From contig NMRA01000166.1 in the NCBI GenBank assembly GCA_002633005.1, forward strand, positions 619,595-683,594: a DNA stretch of 64,000 nt, in the 5' to 3' direction. Of this stretch, positions 1-10,300 are shown one piece after another. This stretch comes from Phoronis australis (taxonomy: Eukaryota > Phoronida > Phoronidae). Positions within the stretch are counted from its first letter, which is position 1; every line of letters begins with the position of its first letter. The position numbers and the translations under genes are program-made. The notes below the pieces were generated by a model. That model ran no database searches. It was given only the letters and a program-made list of their open reading frames with translations, and was not told the origin of the DNA.

Positions 1-277
1 TCATATCCGCATGAGCGAAGTCAATTATCCTCGCTCGTGACTCGATGAATAGAGCAGCTTGGCGGCATCCCTTTGAGCATGAGCCGAGCGCGTCTCAGCC
101 AAGGTGGATAAATACGGTCTAGTTCAATTTTCCATACCCCGCCGTTTACCTTAAACACCGCGGTTAGAACCAATTTTATTTAGTGGGAATGTTCATAGCA
201 TGTTGGTCCGATTTTAATGCATTCACACAGCACGGTGACTTTTTGGGAGCTCTCTCGCTGCTGTATAGCTTAGCTAG
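1..277. other. No gene recognised
   Basis: Only short chance reading frames are present. I see no splice-bounded coding segment, no domain and no clear repeat before the dispersed repeat that starts near 278. Confidence 0.5.
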
Positions 278-634
278 GTATAGACATTTACTTCTAGACT
301 CCCTCGTTTCCCTACGGTGTAACCACCACGCCTGTTCAGTGCTCATGAGAAACATAAAGCCTCCTCTAATCGTGTGCACGATCCTATCATCTACGCAAAT
401 ACCACTCGGTTCGACCCGATGATTACGTGAAGCGCTTTGAATCGACGCAAATTCAAAATTATTACTAACTTAGTTATCGTTGTAGTTAGTAGTACCAGTA
501 GCTGCAACAATTTTGTTGTTGTCCATCTGTAACCTATCTTCAACGGACAGCTGGGGCTGGACCTTTTCCGCGGAGGGGGGGGTTCGTTCGAACCCCTCGA
601 ACCCTCCCCCCCCACTCCTGGCTACGGGCCTGCT
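278..634 (+). repeat. Dispersed repeat, copy A (partner at 22893-23128)
   Basis: Several blocks recur in the same order and orientation at 22893-23128. They include GACATTTACTTCTAGACTCC, the stretch TACCAGTAGCTGCAACAAT, and a C/G-rich end with CCTTTTCCGCGG followed by runs of G and C. The G-run/C-run tail resembles the ends of hAT-like non-autonomous elements, but I could not define terminal repeats or a target duplication. Spacing between blocks differs, so the copies are old. Confidence 0.6.
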
Positions 635-639
635 ATATC

Positions 640-2140
640 ATCTCCAATATGGAACTCATTTTTCCTATAAGGGTATTGCAGCAGTCATATCCGCCTTTAA
701 ATCGACTGGTAGCAGCGCAGTTGCCGCCACGATATACCTTAGTGACAAAGTTCACGTAAATACGTCAATCACTTTTCAGATATGAGACATGCTTTTTCCA
801 AAAATGACAACTCAAAACGTGCCTTGTCAAAACCAAAATGACCACTGAAGAGGTCGAACTTGCTCACACATCGAATTCTGTCTGAGAATTGCCATCACTT
901 GCCCCTCTGTTTAAGTCCGTAATTGAAATATGTCAATTCGGAAATGCTTTTTCACCCAAAAGCACTAAAAGGGCCCTTTTTGTCGAGATCCGGCAAAACA
1001 CCCACTAGGGGTTGCTGCATTGGTTGAAGTTGGCTGGTGCCGGAACTTTGTCGTCACATGAGTTTGTGTCCGCTGAAATCCATGGATTGGTTCTAAAGAA
1101 ATTGTCCGGAAACGTTTTCCGCCTGATATATGTGACTGATAAATCCTCAATTGAAGAGACCAAAAAGTCACTACGGTTGCCGCATGGTCGAATCCACCAG
1201 GGAAAGTCGACGGGTGCCGGGCATTGGCGTCACATACCTCAGTCTGTCAACTAAATTTCATTGAAATCCGTCCATCGTTCTCTACGCCTGGTATCATCCG
1301 GTAAAGCTCTTCCTCAGAAACACTGAAAAGCCCCGCCACTCTGTACATCCCTAGCCAAATTTGTGCCTATTTAATTACTCGCACTGAGCAGCAATTGACA
1401 ATGTATGTACGTCAGCCAGAATTAACACACATGATCATCTGTTTTTTAGTATCGTATTTTTGGTGCCTCGTGGCACATATCTCTCGCAAACAAAAAACGT
1501 TTGCTGAACTCTCTGGCAGAAAATCAGGAAATAGTGTTTTAACTATGTCGCAGAAACTTGAAAAAAGTCGGCTGTAGCTGACGAGGCCTTGCTTGAATTT
1601 CTCATGTAGCAGTAATGATTAGTAATTTTAAAATTAAAGTTTTATAAAAAATGTTATCATGTGGGCTCTTTGTTCTTTTGTGATAATTTTGCCCTACCCA
1701 CATCCTTTTTTTTTTCTTTGTACTGTTGTCCAGTTTTACTAGCTGGGAATTTCGCGTCTCAATACTCACCGGCATTCCTTCCTATTTACATCTAGTTCAA
1801 CCCGTTTTAACAGTTACGTATTTGATGATCACGAAACAGAATTGCCTGTGAAAAGGCATTTTTTTCATGGTAGTAGGGCAAATTCAAAATGAAACGAGTA
1901 ACAGGATTTATGTTCGACACCTGGACTCGACAAAAATCGTGCGTAGCAAGCTCGTTTCCAGATATGAAAAGGGGACGCCGGGAGGGTTGGCGCAAATAGG
2001 TCGTTTAATATGACTAAAACAGTAGTACAAAACAATGTAGAAGAATATATATATAATAGTAAAATAATATGTCTGGAAAGATTGCCAACTAAAAAGCTTT
2101 GGGCGAGTTCATCCAGATCAGTCTTGGTAAGTGGCACAAT
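640..2140. other. Gene-free stretch
   Basis: No exon with convincing splice borders and no recognisable domain. The region is AT-rich with a few poly-T runs. Reading frames of 60-90 codons occur on both strands, overlap each other and look random. Confidence 0.5.
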
Positions 2141-2148
2141 GCAAGCTC

Positions 2149-2383
2149 AGTGGCAGATCTACGTTTTTAGTATGGGGGCTTAGGATTCGAGCGAATCCGA
2201 GGCGCGTAGCGCCGAGCGGAAAGAAGGTCGGGAGGGGGTTTCCCCACCTCCTGTGTAAGATGTTTTTGTGGTTTATAGTAGCTGATTTCGTTTTTCTGGC
2301 GAAATTTTTTTCAATTTTTATTTTTGATCCTGTCCGAGGAAGGGGGGGTTGAACCCCCTGAACCCCTCTGTAGATCCGCCTCT
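2149..2383. mobile_element. hAT-like MITE (235 bp) with near-perfect 8 bp target duplication
   Basis: The left end AGTGGCAGATCTAC and the reverse complement of the right end, AGAGGCGGATCTAC, form a 14 bp terminal inverted repeat with two mismatches. The flanks are GCAAGCTC (2141-2148) and GCAAGCTA (2384-2391), an 8 bp duplication with one mismatch, which fits the hAT superfamily. The interior has no transposase. The G-run and C-run segments near the right end resemble other repeats in this window. Confidence 0.65.
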
Positions 2384-2900
2384 GCAAGCTAGAGAAATCC
2401 GTCAGCAAGAAGACGTTGACATTTTATTTACGACTTTGCTGTAATGTTTATACGCCTGGTCGCGAAAATAATAAAACTTCTTACAACGAAGTAAAAGAAA
2501 AGAAAAAAATTATGTACTGGACGCCGTCACTATGAAATAAATCGATGAAATGTTTTCATGAATCGCTCACTCAAGAACTGAACAACCAAACAGATGCTTT
2601 AGTGTCCCTTGAGCTTACACACACGTTGCGCAAAGAGCAAAGCAGTTCATTGCTGATAAGATTTGCTTAAAACTCTTGAACTTCAGTTGCTTCAATTTTC
2701 GTGAAATTTATTGCTGAGTCACTGACTGGAGTGCTTGATACGTGTACAAAGACCTTCTCCTGCTGATGATGAGCAATGAAATGTTAGATTACTGTTCTAC
2801 TCACAAGATCACTTGACTGATACCATGGTACTTGAAAAATTGTAAAGGTTTGTGAAAACTATTCCAGAGAAATTTTATTCACGTGGATTTGGAAATTACT

Positions 2901-3044
2901 CAAAGGCGGGTCCAGGGGGTCGTATTAGTGATTTTTGGAAGTGGGGTCTAAATCAGCAATTAGAAATTTCTAGATTTAAAATCACTAAAATCAAGGAAAA
3001 ATAGGGGTCCGAACTCCTTGACCCCCACCCTGGATTCGCCTATG
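2901..3044. mobile_element. MITE (144 bp) with 16 bp terminal inverted repeats
   Basis: The left end CAAAGGCGGGTCCAGG and the reverse complement of the right end, CATAGGCGAATCCAGG, match at 13 of 16 positions. Both sides are flanked by TTACT (2896-2900 and 3045-3049). The interior is AT-rich and non-coding. The GGCGGATCCAGG-like end is common in hAT-like MITEs, but the 5 bp flank is shorter than the usual 8 bp for hAT, so the superfamily is left open. Confidence 0.55.
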
Positions 3045-3049
3045 TTACT

Positions 3050-5600
3050 GCTGTTTACCAGACGCCTGATAAGCAAAGCATTTTACAAACAGCTTGTTTA
3101 ACAGCCTTATTAGGCAAGAATTCAAAAAGATTTAAGAGTATAAAAGTAACCGTTCTGTTGATATGCAAGCCTGTACAATCGAAAATCATACTGAATTAGA
3201 ACCGAACACTGGATTTGTTTGAAAAGCCTCTCACAAACAAAACCCAATTTGACAACTTTCACTCCCTATATACCGTTTGACAGTATGTTAATTAAAATGT
3301 AAAAATGAGATGTGTTGAAATGAGGGTTTAAAAGAGGAATAAACGAAGAAGTCCTTTAGTGTACAACATTACTCATTAATAACAAAATATTCGAACATTG
3401 ATTTCCGAACTTCTTAGGGTTTCTGTTTAGAAATGCGGTGACGATATAATCGCTTACCGTATTTCGCTATCTAAACGTTGAAAAAGTGAACTTAGAACAT
3501 ACTCATTGACTGTACTTACCTGCAACACCCTGCCATATCATGTCACATGATGTCATAAGGGGTATGACGGTACGAATGTTGGGATTTTTGCAGACTTTGC
3601 GGTTGCCCATAGCAAGTTGTGAAACTGAAGGAAGAATATGGATTCTGTAGTATAAATTTCGCGTTTGGTGTTCGTAAGCATATTTCAGTTGTTTCGAGTT
3701 CGATTTTGAGTACAAAGCCAATAAAACCCCGGTTCTTGTCTAACTATTCCAATGGCTCAAAACAACGTCCACGCCATCTGATGGTGTATGTGCAGCCTTA
3801 ATTTTTTTCAAAGAGAGCTAATATTTCCACTTTGGAGCTCATGTAGGAAAGTGCTGGCGATTTTCAGAGCCTAAGAGCACTGATAATCACAAATTTAATT
3901 TGTGGAACCTCTTCGAGATTGACCATATTTTATAGTTTAAGATGTGACGATCTTCACTGTGCACCATGCCACATAAGGTCGAGTTAATCCTTCCTCTCGT
4001 CCGGGGGACCGGAGCAAGGCTCCAAAACTCTTTCCCGAAGGCAAAGAAGGCTGTATGTAGAGTCTTAGAGCTTTCAGAACAAACCGGTATGTGTGCACCG
4101 ACAGTGACCGCAGTTGTCACCCTCTATTTTTTGTTATTCTCAGTTGTTTGTTTGCTTATTCATGCGTTTCACGATTTAGTCAAATTGATAGTGATCATGC
4201 ATGAGTTTTCTCTGTCTAAAAATTCATTATCTTTCTATTTAGGTGTGTTTGAGCAACGAACAGAAGTGCTACCGACAAATCCATTAAATTCAACATGCCA
4301 GGCCTAATTGTTCATAAACATGGCATTCAATTAGTATTCGAGCGTAACTAAGTACTTATAGCCTGCGCCCGCCTCCTTTCGAGACTGGGGAAAGCATTGA
4401 AGTCCCAGCTTTCAAAATCCTGCTCCGCCGCCGGTTCACTGGCTGAAACCAGCTGAGGGAAGACATGAAGACTTTCGGAACGAGTTTCGGAAAAGCATCA
4501 TAGAGGGCTCTTTGGAAATTGTGTTGAGTGTCGGAACGCCCCACGCACTTGCGTTCACGGTGGAGGTAGATAAGATCTAATCAACTGTTAAAATTGTGAT
4601 CGTTAAACATGGTTATAAGTTGGTGCTTGTCAACGAAGACGTCACTGGGCTCCTCTTTAGTGGCAAAAGGGAAACTGCATCTCACCCAGGTTTTGTGTTT
4701 GCCCCTGATGATTGATCATGCGGCGCTGCAGGTGCAGTCGACTATCATTTATATCAAAAACTCCGTGTGCAGACAGGTCGCGTGCGCGCATCTATCGGCC
4801 ATACAAGGCTTCGAGAAAGCCCTCCCCCATTTCTCCGAAAGAGCCCTCTATTTCTCCGAACGACCTGAACTCTTTGCCCAGCGCAGTCACGTACATTGGA
4901 AAATGAACGTTTCTCCGTCGGCAAAAGAGCGACGAAGGAGCTGCGTTCCGATCTTTCAGAAATACTCGGTAGACTTACATTTTACTTTAATGAAAAAAAT
5001 TGCCTACCTTCTTTACTGGGGCGATCTAGCACCACTACTAGGTAGGTTCCCCTGTGTTCAAATCGATCCTCTGCACACATGTTGTTCTCTAACTCAAACA
5101 GCTTGCAAAGTTTCCCAGTTCTAGTCTCACACAAATCGACTGTCGCTGAATATATTGTGAAGACATTAAGTGCCAAATGAGTTATCTACCAACCAAGGGA
5201 GAACGTAAAATTTTAGTTTGGGTGGTGACAAATATGTTATTTGCCAAACTTATTTAATGACGCCAACTCTAAATCCCTCACCTTTGAAAAGCCGTGTGTT
5301 CAGATCTGGATGACGAAGTGCACAGACGATGCCTTTGATTTTTGGAATGACTATTTCGCTCGTTTTATTCTTTTGAAAAAGTCAGAAATCGAGACTTCTG
5401 TTTTTTAAAGAATGTTGACACATTCTTTTCTTGCACAGGACTTTTCGTTCTCAAAGGATTGACCCAGTCAAATTTGCAAGTTTCATGAGAAGAAAATTGT
5501 GTCCTTGGAAATTACGTCGATGAATAAAAAACGCAATCACGTGCTTAAGAAAAATAGGGTATTATTTGTGCATGGGCACGAGACCCTAGAAATGTTTCAA
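3050..5600. other. Mostly gene-free; two unconvincing reading frames
   Basis: Apart from the candidate exon at 3966-4086 there is a 171-codon + strand frame at 4609-5124. It has no domain, no signal peptide and no hydrophobic segment typical of a membrane protein, and it contains a short duplicated stretch around 4828-4860 (TTTCTCCGAA twice). I treat it as chance or a transposon remnant. Confidence 0.4.
3966..4086 (+). CDS. Candidate short coding exon, unknown product
   Basis: An ATG in good context (CACCATGCC) opens about 40 codons of basic, protein-like sequence ending in a good splice donor, CG|GTATGT, at 4087. Beyond the donor the frame turns hydrophobic and intron-like. I do not recognise the product, and no partner exon could be found with confidence. 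It may equally be a chance frame next to a GT. Confidence 0.2.
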
Positions 5601-5609
5601 TTATGGTTA

Positions 5610-6000
5610 AGTTAGGAACACCATATCTCAGAAGTGGTCGAACTAATTCATATGAAACTGTCTGATATTATGGTTTATACACTGTTTTCCTAAATAATTT
5701 ACCAAATTGTTTTTAAATTTTCCACTTTTTCACGGAGGACTATAAAAAGAGAACTTAAATCATTTTTGTGAGAAAAATAAGTCGTATTAAACGAAAACGA
5801 AACCATTCAATTTAGAAAACTGTAACAACGTTTTTGAGATTTTATCTTTCAACATTTATATCACTGACTAGATACAAAATTTAGTTGCAATGATCCTGTT
5901 GTCTTGCAATGAATGTACCTTTCGTTCATGGTCACGCCAGCTTATTAATGATGGCAGATGGGTACAAAATCAAAAAATCAAATTGTACAGATTTTTTTTT
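5610..6000 (+). repeat. Dispersed repeat (partner at 28255-28570)
   Basis: Shared blocks in the same order and orientation include CATATCTCAGAA, CGAAAACGAAAC, ATTTAGAAAA and the ending TGGTACAAA-like ... CAAAAATCAAATT. The divergence is substantial, with many indels. No coding content is seen in either copy. Confidence 0.5.
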
Positions 6001-6053
6001 AATATATTTGACTAAATGTAGGCCTACAGACTTGTAAATAAGGTTTCGTATGT

Positions 6054-6815
6054 GCTACGGGGAAGACATTCATAATAGACAGAGATTTCTCGTAGGTCTC
6101 GCGAGATCTTGCTTTAGTTTCCAGCGAGCTCTATTATATATTGAACTGGATCGAGTTGTGCACGTTCAATAAGTAGATTTTAATGCGCCATACTTACTGT
6201 TTTCCAGTTCTTGTCTTTCCACACAGTACCAGTCGCAAGCTTTAATCAGCTTGTTTTCTACAGAACCTGTCTTTTTTGTGACATAGTTCAATATAGTTAG
6301 TTTGTTACACTGTGGATTTAACAAGAATCTGTCGTCGTTGAAATCTGCAAATAGAAAATTACCTTGTGTGTGTAGCTGTACTACGCAGGNCGACTTTATA
6401 CGAGCTGACAAAAATCTCAGCTCGCATTTCCAAATTTCAGGTCGCAAATGCGACCTGCAGCTCGTTATGTCGAGCCCTGGCTACGGGGAAGACATTCATA
6501 ATAGACAGAGATTTCTCGTAGGTCTCGCGAGATCTTGCTTTAGTTTCCAGCGAGCTCTATTATTTATTGAACTGGATCGAGTTGTGCACGTTCAATAAGT
6601 ACATTTTAATGCGCCATACTTACTGTTTTCCAGTTCTTGTCTTTCCACACAGTACCAGTCGCAAGCTTTAATCAGCTTGTTTTCTACAGAACCTGTCTTT
6701 TTTGTGACATAGTTCAATATAGTTAGTTTGTTACACTGTGGATTTAACAAGAATCTGTCGTCGTTGAAATCTGCAAATAGAAAATTACCTTGTGTGTGTA
6801 GCTGTACTACGCAGG
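6054..6815 (+). repeat. Near-identical 336 bp direct duplication (6054-6389 and 6480-6815)
   Basis: The two 336 bp copies lie 426 bp apart and differ at only two positions I can see (TATATATT/TATTTATT and TAAGTAGATT/TAAGTACATT). The first copy ends at an N (6390). Both contain the same minus-strand open frame of about 75 codons, followed by a donor-like GTAAGT, so the duplicated unit may include an exon or a transposon exon; I do not recognise the protein. The pair may be a very recent duplication or an assembly artefact at a gap. Confidence 0.75.
6391..6479. repeat. Hairpin-rich repeat fragment
   Basis: Between the two duplicated blocks lies a compact sequence with a perfect 9 bp hairpin, CAGGTCGCA / TGCGACCTG, around AA, and a second imperfect one, GAGCTGA ... 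TCAGCTC. It looks like a piece of an interspersed element. Confidence 0.45.
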
Positions 6816-7370
6816 TTAACTTGTTGGGCCGGGGACACATACAGTCGGCAAACCAACCCTGTTTAAGAGCTGAACATTAGGACTCACATTGTTTGCTTCT
6901 CAGTTCTTGAGTCTTTTTGTGTCTACCTGATTCACGGCCCTTCCTCAGTGACAAAAATTGTTAGTGTGCTTTAGAATAAACAAAATTCCATTTCTTTAAC
7001 TACATTTTTCGCTTATTTTACTGTCACTACAAGTTATCTGTAGGCTAAAAGTCGATTACCCCCTGAAAACACAGTGACGAACATATCGGTAAATTTTCAG
7101 CCGTACCGAGGCAGACGCTTTTATGTATCTGACATCTAGTGGCCAATTTCCAAACTATATACAGTCTCTAAGTCGACGCTTTTGTTTATATCAAATTGTG
7201 CTATAAACAAAACTTTCATGAATTTTTCGCACTAAAAATATTTCAAAATTACTTAAAGCGATGCAAGTTTTGTGTATTGATCTTTTTTAAGAAACATTCA
7301 TATAGATCCCGTGTAGAGTTTCATACTTAAAATGCGTCAACTGGATGCGCACTGCTCATCAAGCGGCATC

Positions 7371-10300
7371 ATGGCGACTGTTGGCTCGCTCGTAGTGGAA
7401 GAGCAAAAGGAACCAGAAAAGCCTGTCGATCGCGAGAAGGTGGGTTTTTCAAAAACAAAATGGTCTCGCCGATTGGGCTTTTACGCAATACTTGGTGTGA
7501 AATCTTTCATGTCCCCTTGTATTTCGTAAAGTGTGCCCTAGAAAAGCCAGTGTGTGAAACAAGGGCAGGTCAGTCCATCCGCACTCCGCAGGCATACACC
7601 ACGGTACAGGGCCAGGGGCGATAGCACATCCCATAAAAAGTTACTCATTTCAAAATACAGCAAATAAAATCGAATAAAACATGCGTATATGCACATGGAG
7701 TTATAATAACACATACTATGACTCTGGATACAATTTAGTCAATATAACTTGAACAGTACACTCCGAAACCCTATAGTCGTCCGCCTAAGCATAAAACCGG
7801 CTTGTTGTCTTACTCACCCAATTATTCCACTTCAAAGTTATGATCTGAATAGGACTTGATTTAACTCTCACAAATATATAGTATTCGTTGATTCAAACGT
7901 TTTCTTTTACTTAAGCCGAGTTGTTCAACTGTGCATTGCTTTTCGGCAGCCATTTTATAATGACACCTATGGTCGTCATGTGCTGCCGCCTTTTGAAAGG
8001 ACAGAAAACCACACAGAAAAAGGCCAAGAAAATAGTGGAAAGTGGTTTACAGCAACTCTACTTCAACCACAAACTGTTTTACTGGTATGATATCGATTTT
8101 TAAATCGATTAAAATTGATTTAGAATTTCAGTTCTGGAAAATAAATCACAATTGTTTTATTCCAGGCAGACCTTACTTATTTTGTATTTGTGACCTCTTT
8201 ATTTGACTTTTTGCTCTTGTTGTTCTTAACATCACTTATCTCTGCTGTCCTTCTTTTTCTTTTCAGTTTCTCTTCATTCTCTGTTAACACCTTGTCAGCC
8301 AAAACAGAACTGTAAGCCTTTGAGACTTGGTAGGCGGAAGTTGATCATTGAACCTCGATACAATTGTTCTAATAAATTACCCATAATTGTATTGTTTGAT
8401 TTTTTCTCATCTTTAACAGGCTTCTGCATTCATAAATAAATAAATAAATACCCAAGTTGCATTTGAATTTTATTGCTCAATCTCTTCTTTTATTTTTGAT
8501 TATGTCATGCTGTGTTGTATGTAACAATTGCAATATAGTGAAATAAAGTCAATGTTTTACTTTATTGGTGGCCATTCTCTATCAATTCAAGTATTTTAAT
8601 TTTCTTCAAATAAATTCAAAATGCTTTAACCAAAATTTTCAACATAAATGTTGAGTTCAGTACTGTGTTTTGCAATAAAAAAACAAGTGAACAATATTTT
8701 GATGACCAAGGCGTGGGCCGAAACTGTTAAGCACCCAGCGTGTTCCATTTGTCTGCTGCGTTTTTCCTTTGGCCTAACAGATGTCGGTTAGTGCCTGGGA
8801 CAAATAGATACATTGCATAGACAATCCCTGGGTTGCTTTTTGTTCCGTCTGAAGAAAATTTAATTTTGAAAATATCTTCTGAAAATGAAAAAAAAAGTGC
8901 ATTAGTAAAATCAACAAGTTTTTAAGTGGTCTCAAAAAAACAGTCGGTAAATGCATTAATTTTAGTCTCAGTTCTTCCACGCGTGTTTCTCCCGAGAGGT
9001 TAGTACCTAACGTGCAGACGAGCGTTCCAAATTGGAACGCTAAGTCCCGCGTAGCAGCGCTGCACGCGAAACAAGATGGCGGACGACCTTTGGAGACTGA
9101 CGACGAGAGGTAATCGGACTATATCCATGAAAATCTGTCGCTGTTCACTCGGCTCGGGTTTCTCTCTCCGACACCGGGTGCAATTTTGAGGCAGTTACGT
9201 GAAATCAAGCCTGTTGATGACCAAAAGGTCCAAAAGACATAAATCTTACAAATTTCAATTGATATCTTCCCGTGCTATTTTGCAAGTGCCACGCGCCAGG
9301 TCACGTGCTTCGCCCAGTCTCGCGCTAGCCAGTGTGCCTAACTCACGTGACTCAGTTCAAACACTATGTGGTTATCGCACGTGCGGTTTAAAGTTAACGG
9401 GGACCAAAAAAATGGAGTTGTAAGTCTTCGCCACAGGCACCTTAATTCTCATAGCTATGCTTCATCGAAGATATGTGTAAGCAGATAGGATCATTGAAGA
9501 AAGTAAGCACTTTTTAAGTGATAGTTTGTAGTGTAGAATGTATTTTCGATGAGGTGAAAACTCTTAATCGGAGAGTGGATTTTGCCTACTGCCCGTTTAA
9601 AATACACTGGACGAAATTAGTGCAGAAAGCAATGGGAAGTATTGTAGCCCCTAAGCAGCCAACCGAGGGGCTGCGTGTTGTCTAGCATAGAGACATAGAC
9701 AGTGACCACAGTCTCTAGCTAAAGTGCAGACGGTGTAGCTCCTATAGGGGCTTCATACACTAGAAGGTTTTCGATGAATTATGCCTCACACTGACTAAAA
9801 CATCGAAGTTGTGTTGTTATAAATACTCTTTTGGGCATAGAGGGACACCTTAGGAGGCTGTTGATGTCTTTTAATTCCTCCCAACTTGAACAAACATTCC
9901 TGTTATCAAACTTTTTCTTCGAACAGTTCCTCGTTCAGTTCCCAAAATCAGTAACTGGGTATTTTTACACTGCGCATACCAGGGGATATGACGTCATACC
10001 ACCTGCCGCACGCAGTGTTAAAAGTGGAGAGTTTCTGATTTTTGAAACTGAACGAATGACTGCTTGAAGAATAAGTTTGTTAACGGGAATATTTGTTCGA
10101 GTTGGGAGGAATTAAAGACATCGACGCCCTCTATGCGCAAAAGGTAAAAATTTATAACAATGTGACTTTGATGTTTTAGTCTAGGAGCTACACCATCTGT
10201 AGCTCAAGTAAAGATGGTGGTCACTGTCTAGCCAGTCCAGTGACCGTATTTAGTCAGAGTCATTAACCCTTATCCAGCACTAGGCGAGGTCACCTGACAA

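Noticed and set aside
4609-5124. 171-codon + strand frame
   Set aside because: No domain, signal peptide or splice support; competing frames overlap it.
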